From Pelotomaculum sp. UBA4789 (GTDB lineage: Bacteria > Bacillota > Desulfotomaculia > Desulfotomaculales > Pelotomaculaceae), in NCBI GenBank assembly GCA_002402945.1, contig DHGV01000003.1, forward strand, positions 1 to 28,408: a DNA stretch of 28,408 nucleotides. The letters run 5' to 3'. Shown here in pieces: positions 14,807-23,400 of the stretch. Every line of letters begins with the position of its first letter. Within the stretch, counting starts at the first letter, position 1. Under the pieces are notes generated by a model. It was not told the origin of the DNA and made no database searches. It worked only from the letters and a program-made list of their open reading frames with translations. The translations under genes were made by a program, and so were the position numbers.

Positions 14807-15973
14807 ATGAATAAGGCAAAACGTATGGACAGCCTGTCTTCGGGAATATTTAACGACATGGATGAAAAGAAGATGGTATTTGAAGCAAAAGGTATTGAGG
14901 TAATCAATCTCGGCGTGGGTAGCCCCGACCTTCCACCTGCGCCCCACATAATGGAGGCCCTGCAGACATCTGTCGGCAATCCCATGAATTATTCATATTC
15001 TTTGGGCGGGATGCCCCGTCTTTACGAAGCAGCAGCAGGTTGGTACAAAAGACGTTTTAATGTAGATCTGAATCCGAAAAATGAAATTCTTGCCTTGATG
15101 GGCTCACAGGACGGGCTGGCACATTTGGCCATGGCATATATTGACCCAGGTGATATAGCTCTTATCCCCGATCCCGGTTATCCTATTTACGGTTTCAGTA
15201 TTCTTATGGCCCAGGGGGAAGTCTACCCCATGCCGCTGCTGGCAAAAAATAAATTCCTGCCGGATTTAGCAGCCATTCCTGAGGATATTGCAATAAAATC
15301 AAAAATGATCTGGCTCAACTATCCAAATAATCCGACTGCTGCTACTGCTGACCGGGAATTTTTCAAGAGCGTGGTGGATTTTGCCTGCAGATATGACATA
15401 TTGGTCTGTCATGACGTGGCCTATGCGGAGCTGGCATATGACAACTATAAACCCATGAGCTTTCTGGAGGCAGATGGTGCGAAAGAAGTGGGCGTCGAGT
15501 TTTACTCCCTGTCAAAAACATATAATATGGCCGGTTGCCGGATTGGCTTTATGGCAGGGAACAAAGAGGCAATATCCAACCTGTCGTTAATCAAATCAAA
15601 TATAGATTACGGTGTGTTTTTTGCAGTGCAGGAAGCAGGGATCGCTGCCCTTTCCGGCCCTCAGGACTGCGTCAGGGAAACAGCCAGGACATACCAGCGG
15701 CGAAGAGATGTGCTGGTTAATGGTTTGGCTGAAATTGGCTGGAAAATACCAAAACCAAGCGCTTCCATGTTCATCTGGGCGCCGCTGCCGCCGGGATATG
15801 CATCTTCAAATGAGTTTGTATCTGATTTACTGGAGAAGGCAGGAGTAATTGTCATTCCGGGTGAGGCCTTTGGTAAACAGGGTGAGGGTTACGTGAGAAT
15901 AGCCATGGTTAAAGATGAAACGCTTTTAGCTGAAGCTGTCCACCGGATTGGTCAGAACTTTTCTTTTAAATAG
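14807..15973 (+). CDS. Class I/II PLP aminotransferase, LL-diaminopimelate aminotransferase-like
   Basis: This 388-aa fold-type I aminotransferase resembles the LL-diaminopimelate aminotransferase (DapL) branch: KAKRMDSL at the start, VINLGVGSPDLPPAPHI, NYPNNPTAA, HDVAYAELAYD, and the PLP lysine in SLSKTYNMAGCRIGFMAG. DapL makes LL-diaminopimelate directly from tetrahydrodipicolinate for lysine and peptidoglycan; other members transfer to aspartate or aromatic substrates, so the substrate is not settled. The start is ATG 14807, about 7 nt after GGGATGG; an upstream GTG at 14762 would add 15 atypical residues. It stands alone between the spoVS terminator and the B12 riboswitch. A TATAAT at 14719-14724 lacks a good -35. 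Confidence 0.82.
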   Translation: MNKAKRMDSLSSGIFNDMDEKKMVFEAKGIEVINLGVGSPDLPPAPHIMEALQTSVGNPMNYSYSLGGMPRLYEAAAGWYKRRFNVDLNPKNEILALMGSQDGLAHLAMAYIDPGDIALIPDPGYPIYGFSILMAQGEVYPMPLLAKNKFLPDLAAIPEDIAIKSKMIWLNYPNNPTAATADREFFKSVVDFACRYDILVCHDVAYAELAYDNYKPMSFLEADGAKEVGVEFYSLSKTYNMAGCRIGFMAGNKEAISNLSLIKSNIDYGVFFAVQEAGIAALSGPQDCVRETARTYQRRRDVLVNGLAEIGWKIPKPSASMFIWAPLPPGYASSNEFVSDLLEKAGVIVIPGEAFGKQGEGYVRIAMVKDETLLAEAVHRIGQNFSFK

Positions 15974-16072
15974 ATATACCTGCTGCAGTGCGGCAGCATA
16001 AGTGGATGAAGCGATTTTTAATGTCATTTTGAAATGCAGTGAGGAATTGGCCTGAGATCCTTCTAACTTATA

Positions 16073-16100
16073 TTGATACCGGTAAAGGAATTGTTATAAG
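16073..16100 (+). promoter_or_regulatory. Promoter of the cobalamin operon
   Basis: TTGATA (16073-16078), a 16-nt spacer and TATAAG (16095-16100) with an extended TGT directly before the -10. Transcription would start near 16107, 20 nt before the riboswitch P1 stem. Confidence 0.6.
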
Positions 16101-16126
16101 CTTCATAGAATATAGAAAACATTCTT

Positions 16127-16251
16127 TCCACAGGCGCCTTGTCAAAAGGCAAACAGGGGAATCAGGTCAGAGCCTGAGCGGTCCCGCCACTGTGACCGGC
16201 AATATCCAGCAATTTTGCGAATTACCGGGAGTCAGGATACCTGTCTGTGGA
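16127..16251 (+). promoter_or_regulatory. Cobalamin (adenosylcobalamin) riboswitch aptamer
   Basis: The aptamer is bounded by P1 arms TCCACAG (16127-16133) and CTGTGGA (16245-16251). Diagnostic pieces in order are GGCGCC, AAAAGGCAAACAGGGGAATC, GAGCGGTCCCGCCACTGTGA (the B12 box with GCCACTG), and the 3' part CCGGGAGTCAGGATACCTG. Such riboswitches reduce expression of B12 synthesis and uptake genes when the cofactor is plentiful. It precedes cobU and the whole late cob operon. Confidence 0.95.
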
Positions 16252-16273
16252 TTCCAGCCGGAAGTCCTTCGCG

Positions 16274-16332
16274 GTAAAGGGGACGGCGGGTAATACTGCC
16301 CGATATGCCTCCCCGGTTTTTACAGCCGGGGA
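16274..16332 (+). promoter_or_regulatory. Riboswitch expression platform with two exclusive helices
   Basis: TCCCC (16310-16314) can pair either with the upstream GGGGA (16279-16283), extended by GTAAA (16274-16278) with TTTAC (16319-16323), or, as TCCCCGGT (16310-16317), with the downstream GCCGGGGA (16325-16332). The two helices cannot coexist. The second is followed by AAAATTTTAT rather than a clear T-run, so translational control or weak termination are both possible. Confidence 0.55.
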
Positions 16333-16361
16333 AAAATTTTATAGGTAGTGGTTGGTGTAAA

Positions 16362-16937
16362 ATGAAAGGTAAACTTATTTTGGTTCTGGGTGGTTCGCGA
16401 AGCGGCAAAAGCGAGTTTGCTGAAAAAATAGCGGCTGATACAAATAAACGGGTTGCCTATATAGCCACGGCGTCGATATGTGATGAAGAAATGGCGAAAA
16501 GAGTGAGGCTTCACCAAGAGAGGCGCCCCGGTAACTGGGTGACTGTTGAGGAGGAAATAGATGTTCCGGGGGTGCTTGGTAAATATGGGCAAGGTGATGC
16601 CCTGCTGCTTGATTGTGTCACTGTTTGGATCACAAACCTGCTTACAGATCAGCAATCTGATCAGAAAACAGCTTCAATAAAAATCGAGCAGCATATTTTG
16701 GAACAAGCTGCCCGCATTACAGAAGCTGTGGAATATGGGGCTGACCTGATTGTGGTTTCCAGCGAGGTAGGGCTTGGCCTCATCCCCGAATACCCGTTAG
16801 GCAGGATTTTCAGGGATTTAGCAGGCAAAGTCAACCAACTGCTGGCAGCAAAAGCAGACAGTGTATTCCTCTTAGTTGCGGGGATTCCAATGGAAATAAA
16901 AAGTGACCGGCAAAAAAAGTTTGAAAGTAGTGATTGA
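16362..16937 (+). CDS. cobU: Adenosylcobinamide kinase / adenosylcobinamide-phosphate guanylyltransferase
   Basis: CobU phosphorylates adenosylcobinamide and then transfers GMP to give adenosylcobinamide-GDP, the substrate of CobS. The 191-aa protein has the P-loop LGGSRSGKSEFAE (about 9-21), the RLHQERRP segment carrying the guanylylated histidine, LLDCVTVWITNLL, and the conserved SEVGLGLIPEYPLGRIFRDLAGKVNQ. The start is ATG 16362; an upstream in-frame GTG-type extension would run into the riboswitch platform and is rejected. It is the first gene after the cobalamin riboswitch and overlaps cobQ by 8 nt. Confidence 0.94.
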   Translation: MKGKLILVLGGSRSGKSEFAEKIAADTNKRVAYIATASICDEEMAKRVRLHQERRPGNWVTVEEEIDVPGVLGKYGQGDALLLDCVTVWITNLLTDQQSDQKTASIKIEQHILEQAARITEAVEYGADLIVVSSEVGLGLIPEYPLGRIFRDLAGKVNQLLAAKADSVFLLVAGIPMEIKSDRQKKFESSD

Positions 16938-18477
16938 AATCAAGGCCAAGACAATTATGGTCCAGGGTACCGCTTCACATGTGGGCAAGAGTGTCCTGGT
17001 TGCAGCGCTGTGTCGTATCTTTGTGCGTGATGGCTTTCGGGTGGCTCCTTTTAAATCACAAAATATGGCCTTAAATTCATATGTAACCAAAGATGGCGGT
17101 GAAATGGGCCGGGCCCAGGTTGTGCAGGCGGAAGCAGCCTTCATAGATCCCACGGTGGATATGAATCCCATCCTGTTAAAACCTACAGGCAACGCTACAT
17201 CCCAGGTAATAGTACTTGGAAAACCGGTGGGGAACCTTTCTGCACAGCAGTATCATCTTGATTATGGGCCTAAAGCAATTCAAATTGTTGAAGAAGCTCT
17301 GAACCGGCTGCGCTCCACCTGTGATATCGTAGTTATCGAAGGAGCCGGCAGCCCGGCTGAAGTAAACCTGCAGGAGCATGAAATTGTTAATATGCGTATC
17401 GCCAGGATGGCTGACGCGCCGGTTTTACTTGTCGCCGATATAGATAAGGGCGGTGCTCTGGCATCCGTGGTCGGCACTTTGGAATTGGTTACGGATGATG
17501 ATCGTGATCGGATAGCCGGCTTTATAATCAACAAATTCAGGGGTGACCTGAGCCTGTTTCAGCCAGCCGTGGATTTTCTTGAGAAGAAAACCGGGAAGAC
17601 AGTCTATGGTGTCGTCCCTTATTTCCAGGGATTCAGGATCCAGGAGGAAGACACTGTCTCAGAAGACCGCTGCGCGGTTGAAGAAGCCGGTGCAACGGAC
17701 CGGGTAGACATAGCTGTTATCCACCTGCCGCATATATCTAACTTCACTGATTTTGACCCGCTGGAAGACGAGCCTGATGTCAGGCTTAGTTATATCGGCA
17801 GAGGAAACCGGTTGGGCAGCCCTGATCTGATCATCATCCCGGGCAGTAAAAATACTATTGAAGACCTTTACTATTTAAAGCGGTCCGGTTTGGCTGACAG
17901 GATTACGGAACTGAACCGGTCCGGCACCCCCGTTATCGGTATCTGCGGCGGATTCCAAATGCTTGGCAGTGACTTAAATGACCCTCTTCATACCGAGTCG
18001 GAAATCCCGCGGATTGAAGGGCTGGGGCTTCTGAACATGTCCACTACATTTTATCTGGAAAAGGTGACCACCCAGGTCGAGGCTGAAGTTGCGGGAGAAA
18101 GCAGCCTGCTTTTTGGAGCGAAAGGCCTCCGGGTTGCCGGCTACGAGATTCATATGGGCAAGACCGAACTGGCGCCCGGCGCATACCCCGCGACCAGAAT
18201 TCTTGAAAGCTCCGGTAAAAAAGCTGATGCGCCTGATGGGGCGGTCAGCAGTGACGGCACGGTTTTTGGCACATATATTCACGGTATTTTTGACAGCGAT
18301 CAATTCAGAAGACAGGTCCTGAATAATCTACGCTCAAAAAAAGGTTTTGAGCCGCTTTCGCCTGCTGCATCAGTGCCGGCGTTGGAGCAGCGCAGCAAGG
18401 ATTTGGACAAGCTTGCTGCGGTCGTGCGGGGCAGCTTGGATATGGAAAAAATATACTACCTCATGGGTTTGAAATAA
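16930..18477 (+). CDS. cobQ: Cobyric acid synthase CobQ
   Basis: CobQ amidates four carboxylates of adenosylcobyrinic acid a,c-diamide, using ATP and glutamine-derived ammonia, to give adenosylcobyric acid. The N-terminal dethiobiotin-synthetase-like ATPase domain has IMVQGTASHVGKS (P-loop about 11-18), PFKSQNMALNS and VVIEGAGSPAEVNL. The C-terminal class I glutamine amidotransferase domain has nucleophile C339 in VIGICGGFQMLG, and YIHGIFD with the catalytic histidine. I use GTG 16930 (515 aa), which overlaps the cobU stop; TTG 16921 is also possible. Length is family-typical. Confidence 0.95.
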   Translation: MIEIKAKTIMVQGTASHVGKSVLVAALCRIFVRDGFRVAPFKSQNMALNSYVTKDGGEMGRAQVVQAEAAFIDPTVDMNPILLKPTGNATSQVIVLGKPVGNLSAQQYHLDYGPKAIQIVEEALNRLRSTCDIVVIEGAGSPAEVNLQEHEIVNMRIARMADAPVLLVADIDKGGALASVVGTLELVTDDDRDRIAGFIINKFRGDLSLFQPAVDFLEKKTGKTVYGVVPYFQGFRIQEEDTVSEDRCAVEEAGATDRVDIAVIHLPHISNFTDFDPLEDEPDVRLSYIGRGNRLGSPDLIIIPGSKNTIEDLYYLKRSGLADRITELNRSGTPVIGICGGFQMLGSDLNDPLHTESEIPRIEGLGLLNMSTTFYLEKVTTQVEAEVAGESSLLFGAKGLRVAGYEIHMGKTELAPGAYPATRILESSGKKADAPDGAVSSDGTVFGTYIHGIFDSDQFRRQVLNNLRSKKGFEPLSPAASVPALEQRSKDLDKLAAVVRGSLDMEKIYYLMGLK

Positions 18478-18503
18478 TCTGTGATGGACCGGGTAATATA
18501 GCT

Positions 18504-19460
18504 ATGATTGATAATATTGGCCTTTATACAGCAATGGCTTTTCTGTTGGACCTGTTAGTCGGTGATCCCCGGTGGATACCACATCCGGTGGTGCTGATCG
18601 GAAAAGCGATCGAAATTATGGAAAAATTGTCCCGCAGGATTTCCGGCAATCCTGCCGTTCTGAAATTTATGGGCTTTGTGACTGTGATCATAATTGCAGG
18701 CGGAAGCTGGTACCTGACCTGGTTTGTAATGCGGTGGGTATTTAATTTCAATTTCTGGGCCGGCGCGGTACTATCTATCTGGCTTATTTCAACTACCATA
18801 GCAGCGTGCGGCCTATCCAAGGCTGCTATGGAAATATACAGCCTGCTGCAAAACAATAATTTAGAGGGGGCACGCCGCAAAGTTGGCCTGATAGTTGGCA
18901 GGGACACCGGCAATATGGAGTCCGGGGATGTAATCAGGGCCACCGTGGAAACCGTGTCGGAAAATATAGTTGACGGTGTAGTGGCGCCGGTGTTTTACGC
19001 TTTTTTGGGTGGGGCGCCGCTGGCAATTGCTTACCGTGCTGTCAACACTCTCGACTCAATGCTGGGATATAAAAATGAGCGATACATAAATTATGGCATG
19101 GCATCCGCACGTTTTGACGATCTGATAAACTATATTCCCGCCAGGCTGACGGGAATCTTTTTGCTGGCTGCTTCCCGGATACTGAAGATGAGTACCAGGG
19201 AAGCGTTTGACGCTATGTTGCAGGATGCTTCCGGTCACCCCAGCCCCAACAGCGGCATACCTGAATCAGCGGTTGCCGGAGCGCTGGGAGTGAGACTGGG
19301 GGGACTTAACTATTACAATGGCTGTGGATCATTCAGAGCCTATATGGGAAAGGATCTTATGCCATTAGAGCCGTTTCATATCAGGCAAGCGGTCAAGTTG
19401 ATGTATATGGCTTCATCCATCGCAGTTTTAACCGGGTATTATTTATCTTTTATATTTTAA
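18504..19460 (+). CDS. cbiB: Adenosylcobinamide-phosphate synthase CbiB
   Basis: CbiB is a membrane protein that joins cobyric acid with (R)-1-amino-2-propanol phosphate, the product of CobD. The 318-aa sequence has the N-terminal LLDLLVGDPRWIPHPVVLIG, several hydrophobic helices (about 50-68, 75-100, 150-175, 295-315), SENIVDGVVAPVFYAFLGG, YRAVNTLDSMLGYKNERY and SGHPSPNSGIPESAVAGALG, all typical. It follows cobQ by 26 nt. In some organisms the name cobD is used for this gene. Confidence 0.95.
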   Translation: MIDNIGLYTAMAFLLDLLVGDPRWIPHPVVLIGKAIEIMEKLSRRISGNPAVLKFMGFVTVIIIAGGSWYLTWFVMRWVFNFNFWAGAVLSIWLISTTIAACGLSKAAMEIYSLLQNNNLEGARRKVGLIVGRDTGNMESGDVIRATVETVSENIVDGVVAPVFYAFLGGAPLAIAYRAVNTLDSMLGYKNERYINYGMASARFDDLINYIPARLTGIFLLAASRILKMSTREAFDAMLQDASGHPSPNSGIPESAVAGALGVRLGGLNYYNGCGSFRAYMGKDLMPLEPFHIRQAVKLMYMASSIAVLTGYYLSFIF

Positions 19461-19542
19461 GAGGGCCTGGCAAGGCATTTAATAATTGGGCCTGATGATG
19501 TTGCGCATAGGCAGCCTTCAGAGAAGGGGATGAACATATTTC

Positions 19543-20280
19543 TTGAAAAGTTTTTTATTTGCCCTGCAGCATTTGACCAGGCTGCCCTCCCCGAGAGTAT
19601 CTTTTAATGAGGCGGCCTGCGGCAGGGCAACAATATTTTTCCCGGTTGCAGGCGCTTTATTGGGTGCTGTAATGGCAGCCTTGGTTTGGGCTGCAGGACC
19701 GTACTTGCCTCTTCAGCTGCAAGCCTCTCTTTTAATCTTCATCATGGTCGTGTTAACAGGGGGAATTCACCTGGACGGCTTTATGGACAGCATTGATGGT
19801 TTGTTCAGCGGCCGGCCGAGAGAAAAAAAGCTTGAAATCATGCGTGACAGCCGGGTAGGCGCTTTTGGCGTCATAGGTGTGATCTGCCTGCTGCTGCTTA
19901 AGTTTAACCTGCTGGCCGGTATTTCCAACCATCTCCTAATAAAACTGCTCATCGTAGTCCCTGCTTTAAGCCGCTGGAATATGTCTTTTGCTGTTGTTGT
20001 TTTCCCTTATGCCAGACCGGAAGGACTTGGCACAATCTACAAGGAATACAGTGGTATTAAGGAGTTGATTTGGGCAACGTTATTAGCGGCTGCCATAGCA
20101 GGGTTTGTTCTTGGCGTCTATGGTGTCCTGCTGATGGTTCTGGGCGCCGCCATTACTTACCTACTCGGGATAAAAATCACAAAAGAACTTGGCGGGCTTA
20201 CAGGTGATACATACGGTTTTATCAATGAACTGTCTGAGGTTATGCTGTTACTTGCTGCTTACCCGTTATTAAAGATATAA
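19543..20280 (+). CDS. cobS: Adenosylcobinamide-GDP ribazoletransferase (cobalamin synthase)
   Basis: CobS is a membrane enzyme that joins adenosylcobinamide-GDP with alpha-ribazole or its phosphate, the last assembly step. The 245-aa protein shows ALQHLTRLPSP at the start, the CDP-alcohol-transferase-like metal motif GGIHLDGFMDSIDGL, KLEIMRDSRVGAFG, and GLTGDTYGFINELSEV. About six membrane segments are evident. The start is TTG 19543; GAAGGGGATG lies about 13 nt upstream, a rather long spacing, so the exact start is less sure. The gap of 82 nt after cbiB holds no feature I can name. Confidence 0.93.
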   Translation: MKSFLFALQHLTRLPSPRVSFNEAACGRATIFFPVAGALLGAVMAALVWAAGPYLPLQLQASLLIFIMVVLTGGIHLDGFMDSIDGLFSGRPREKKLEIMRDSRVGAFGVIGVICLLLLKFNLLAGISNHLLIKLLIVVPALSRWNMSFAVVVFPYARPEGLGTIYKEYSGIKELIWATLLAAAIAGFVLGVYGVLLMVLGAAITYLLGIKITKELGGLTGDTYGFINELSEVMLLLAAYPLLKI

Positions 20281-20338
20281 GAACACTTTTGTTTAACAGT
20301 TGTATCAATGAAGTTTTGTTTGAAGGGAGCTTGAGCTC

Positions 20339-21436
20339 TTGCAGCAGCTTGAACATATTCACGGAGGCAATATCACCAGGGCATCCGGCAAATATGGGAT
20401 TCCAAAAGATAAAATAATTGATTTCAGCGCAAACATTAATCCCCTGGGCCCCGCAGAGGACATCTTTGCAGCCTTGACCAAAAATATTAATACCATAGTC
20501 AATTACCCCGATCCGGATTGCACTGAATTAAAGGCAGTACTTGCCGGTTACCTGGGCATAGACCCGGACCTGCTGCTGATGGGAAACGGGGCGGCTGAAC
20601 TGATTTACCAGCTTGTGCGGGTTACTGGGCGCAAAAAGGCTTTAATCCCAGTCCCGACTTTCAGCGAATACGCATTGTCCGTCCTGAGCCAGGGGGGAGA
20701 AGTTGTAGAGGCGGAGCTGGAAGAGGAGAAAGGATTCAGTCTTCCGGTTGAGAAAATAATCAGGCTGATACCCGAAGTAGATCTGCTTTTTATCTGCAGT
20801 CCCAATAACCCGACAGGACACCTGGTGGACAAAAAGATTATAGAGCATATTCTTGAGGTATCTGCATCTTTCGATGTGGTGGTTTTAGTGGATGAAGCAT
20901 TCATGGACTTTGTGCCCCAGCGGGCTCTGTACAGCATGATGTCTTCGGCGGGGAGGATTAGCAACCTGGCGGTGCTTTATTCCCTGACAAAATTTTTCGG
21001 CATACCGGGGCTTCGACTGGGCGCTCTGGCTGCTCCCAAAGAATTAATCAAGAGGATGGACACTGCAAAAGATCCCTGGAATGTAAATGTCATGGCGCAG
21101 ATCGCCGGTGTCGCCGGGCTCAAAGATCTCAACCACATGGAAAGCACGAAAACGCTGGTGAATAAAGAAAAAATGTTTCTTTTTGAAGAGCTGCAGAATA
21201 TACCAGGGATGCAGCCACTACCGGGAGCGGCTAATTTTATTCTGGTCAAGGTTTCTCAAAGCGGGCTGAAATCAGATGAATTAACAGATTTGCTGGGGCA
21301 GCGCGGCATACTGGTAAGGGATTGTCACGGCTTCAGAGGACTTGCCGGCCGCTACATCAGGGTGGCGGTAAAAAGAAGAAATGAAAACGAGATTCTTCTG
21401 GCTGCAATCAAAGATATACTGGGAGGAAAAAGCTGA
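20339..21436 (+). CDS. cobD: Threonine-phosphate decarboxylase
   Basis: CobD is a PLP enzyme related to histidinol-phosphate aminotransferase. It decarboxylates L-threonine O-3-phosphate to the aminopropanol phosphate linker used by CbiB. The 365-aa protein starts LEHIHGGNITRASGKYGI, the N-terminal HGG typical of CobD rather than HisC. Further motifs are DFSANINPLGP, NYPDPDC, NGAAELIY, SPNNPTGHLV, VDEAFMDF, and the PLP lysine in SLTKFFGIPGLRLG. The start is TTG 20339, with GAAGGGAG upstream. Its place between cobS and cobC supports CobD over HisC. Confidence 0.93.
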   Translation: MQQLEHIHGGNITRASGKYGIPKDKIIDFSANINPLGPAEDIFAALTKNINTIVNYPDPDCTELKAVLAGYLGIDPDLLLMGNGAAELIYQLVRVTGRKKALIPVPTFSEYALSVLSQGGEVVEAELEEEKGFSLPVEKIIRLIPEVDLLFICSPNNPTGHLVDKKIIEHILEVSASFDVVVLVDEAFMDFVPQRALYSMMSSAGRISNLAVLYSLTKFFGIPGLRLGALAAPKELIKRMDTAKDPWNVNVMAQIAGVAGLKDLNHMESTKTLVNKEKMFLFEELQNIPGMQPLPGAANFILVKVSQSGLKSDELTDLLGQRGILVRDCHGFRGLAGRYIRVAVKRRNENEILLAAIKDILGGKS

Positions 21437-22078
21437 ATGGGCTGCCGTATTTATCTGGTCAGACACGGGGAAACGGAATGGAACGCTTCGCTGAAATACC
21501 AGGGCCAAACTGATGTGCCGCTTTCCGGGAAGGGGCGGCAGCAGGCTGACCTTCTGGGAAAACGGCTGGACGCCTTGGAGATTGAAGGATTTTACTCCAG
21601 CAACCTGATCAGGGCTTATGATACTGCCATGATTATTTCGCAGCACCACAACCAGGAGATTGTGAAACTCCCGGAATTAAAAGAGTTGAATTTTGGCCTG
21701 TGGGAAGGCATGAATTTTAACGAGATCAAAAGTAAATATCCAGAGGAAATTAAGATGTGGTGGGAGAAGCCGCTGCACACCAGAGTGCCTGGCGGTGAAA
21801 CTATTGACGAGATGATCAAAAGGACGGTAAAAGCAGTCAAAACCATTGTGAAAAGTCACAACAAGGGCAATATTGTGTTGGTATCCCATGGCGGAGTGAT
21901 CAGGAGCATCGTGGGAACTGTGCTGGGTATGGACATGAATAATTACTGGCGTCTCCGCCTGGACAACGCCTGTTTGAATATCATCGACTTCCCGGAATTG
22001 GATAAGGGGATCCTGATGCTTTTTAATGACCTTTCCCACCTTGAATCAGCAGCGGCTTCCCGCCTCTGCGCTAAATAG
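21437..22078 (+). CDS. cobC: Alpha-ribazole phosphatase, histidine phosphatase family
   Basis: This 213-aa histidine phosphatase has the catalytic RHGETEWN (about 9-16), PLSGKGRQQA, SSNLIRAYDTA, LNFGLWEGM and the second histidine in VSHGGVIRSI. In this context it should remove phosphate from alpha-ribazole-5'-phosphate or from cobalamin-5'-phosphate. The start codon directly follows the cobD stop, with GGGAGGA upstream. Family members also include phosphoglycerate mutases, so the assignment rests on the operon. Confidence 0.88.
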   Translation: MGCRIYLVRHGETEWNASLKYQGQTDVPLSGKGRQQADLLGKRLDALEIEGFYSSNLIRAYDTAMIISQHHNQEIVKLPELKELNFGLWEGMNFNEIKSKYPEEIKMWWEKPLHTRVPGGETIDEMIKRTVKAVKTIVKSHNKGNIVLVSHGGVIRSIVGTVLGMDMNNYWRLRLDNACLNIIDFPELDKGILMLFNDLSHLESAAASRLCAK

Positions 22079-22114
22079 ATATTAAATATTAAGGGTAGGA
22101 ATCGGAGTTGTAAA

Positions 22115-23170
22115 ATGTTTGCTAATATCCTTTTTAACTTGACAGGCTATCAAAATAGTCTGCTCGTATTAGGTAAAGTTGTCCTGGCCTTTGTTGTTGC
22201 CGCATCAGCCGCATGGCTTTTTGGCAGGCTGTGGGATATTATCGCCGGACGCCTGGCAGCCCGATCCGGTTTGGGACTCTATATAAATCTTGTTATGTTT
22301 TCTCATCGTTATTTAGTGATCATAACATTTTTGGTGTTCCTGAAACTAATTGCCGTGTATCTCAGTTCAGATCTTGGAACTGGTATATTCGGCGCGTTTG
22401 ATAAAACATTATACGTAGCGGTGGTAATTGTGCTCGCCCTCCTGGTGGATTTGGGTGTGCATGTTGTCGTTGACTGGTATTCCCGGGAATATTTTGCGAA
22501 GACACAGGGTTCGCTTGAGCAATTCCTGCCGTTAATCAGACAGCTCGCCAGACTGCTGATTTATTTCATTGCTTTTACCTTTATTCTGGAATACTTTGGC
22601 AAGAACATTAAAGGGCTCATAGCCACTGCCGGTGTAGCTTCCCTGGCTGTAGCACTTGCCGCCCAGGAAACTTTGAGCAACATGTTTGCCGGTCTGATGA
22701 TCATGATCGATCGCCCGTTCAGACCGGGTGACAGAATTGAGCTGGACAAGGGATACATAGGTGATGTCCTGCAAATTGGCACCAGGACTACCAGGATCCT
22801 GAATGCTGAAAATAATGTTATTGTTGTGCCGAACAAGGATCTTGCCAACAGCAGGATTATTAATTATGTTTATCCGACACCTCATATTGGCATAAAGTTG
22901 GAGGTGGGGGTAGCTTTTAATTCTGACATAAATAAGGTAAAGGGAATCCTCAAGAAAATCATTGCAGAAAATGCCAGGATATTGGATGAACCAGCGCCCG
23001 GAATATATTTCTCAGGCTACGGCAGTTCAGCCTTGAATATCTCTATAAGTTTCAGTATAAGAGATTTTAGAGATCGACTTAGTATCGTTGATGAACTGAA
23101 TATGAGTATTAAAGAGAGTTTTGAAAAAGACGGTATTGATATTTCTGTCCAGGCAGGGATATTACCATGA
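22115..23170 (+). CDS. MscS-family mechanosensitive channel
   Basis: This 351-aa small-conductance channel protein opens under membrane tension and releases solutes on osmotic downshift. Several N-terminal membrane helices (about 18-38, 65-85, 98-118, 138-158) lead to the pore helix, with GVASLAVALAAQETLSNMFAG, followed by the MscS beta domain PFRPGDRIELDKGYIGDV and NVIVVPNKDLANSRIINY, and a C-terminal alpha/beta domain. It follows cobC by 36 nt, with GGAG before the ATG and no terminator between, so it may ride on the B12 operon transcript. A direct role in B12 metabolism is not implied. Confidence 0.92.
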   Translation: MFANILFNLTGYQNSLLVLGKVVLAFVVAASAAWLFGRLWDIIAGRLAARSGLGLYINLVMFSHRYLVIITFLVFLKLIAVYLSSDLGTGIFGAFDKTLYVAVVIVLALLVDLGVHVVVDWYSREYFAKTQGSLEQFLPLIRQLARLLIYFIAFTFILEYFGKNIKGLIATAGVASLAVALAAQETLSNMFAGLMIMIDRPFRPGDRIELDKGYIGDVLQIGTRTTRILNAENNVIVVPNKDLANSRIINYVYPTPHIGIKLEVGVAFNSDINKVKGILKKIIAENARILDEPAPGIYFSGYGSSALNISISFSIRDFRDRLSIVDELNMSIKESFEKDGIDISVQAGILP

Positions 23171-23237
23171 TCAGAGAGGAATGGTTTAGGGATTAACTCG
23201 TTTATTAATATATACCAGAATACGTTCGCGTTAACTG

Positions 23238-23277
23238 CCTCCTGGTGAAAAAAACACTAAAACCAGAGGGATTTTTT
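23238..23277 (+). terminator. Terminator after mscS
   Basis: CCTCCTGGT (23238-23246) pairs with ACCAGAGG (23262-23269), one base bulged, across a 15-nt A-rich loop, followed by TTTTTT (23272-23277). It would end the cob-mscS transcript. Confidence 0.65.
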
Positions 23278-23335
23278 ATAGTCATATGGATCATATCTGC
23301 CTGGAACGCTGAGGGAACCCGGCGCCTAAAATCGC

Positions 23336-23366
23336 TTGTACATCCGCGAGGTACTTGTGCTATAAT
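23336..23366 (+). promoter_or_regulatory. Extended -10 promoter of guaB
   Basis: TGCTATAAT (23358-23366) is an extended -10 element with a perfect TATAAT. A TTGTAC at 23336-23341 could act as -35 with a long 19-nt spacer. It lies 51 nt upstream of the guaB start codon. Confidence 0.65.
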
Positions 23367-23381
23367 TAACAAATACAAAAA

Positions 23382-23400
23382 TTGCATATTATGTATGCAA
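23382..23400 (+). promoter_or_regulatory. Inverted repeat adjoining the guaB ribosome binding site
   Basis: TTGCATA (23382-23388) and TATGCAA (23394-23400) form a perfect 7-bp inverted repeat with a 5-nt gap, ending directly before AGGAGG (23401-23406). It lies in the 5' leader, about 10 nt after the expected transcription start. It may be an operator or a translation-modulating hairpin; no known regulator is recognised. Confidence 0.45.

Noticed and set aside
15981..15998. Hairpin TGCTGC/GCAGCA after the aminotransferase gene as a terminator
   Set aside because: The stem is only 6 bp and no T-run follows directly, so termination cannot be supported.
16039..16293. Open frame of 84 codons upstream of cobU
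   Set aside because: It spans the cobalamin riboswitch aptamer, whose RNA motifs explain the sequence conservation.
23215..23232. GAATACGTTCG as a LexA box before guaB
   Set aside because: The gap between half-sites is only 2 nt, not the 4 nt a LexA box needs.
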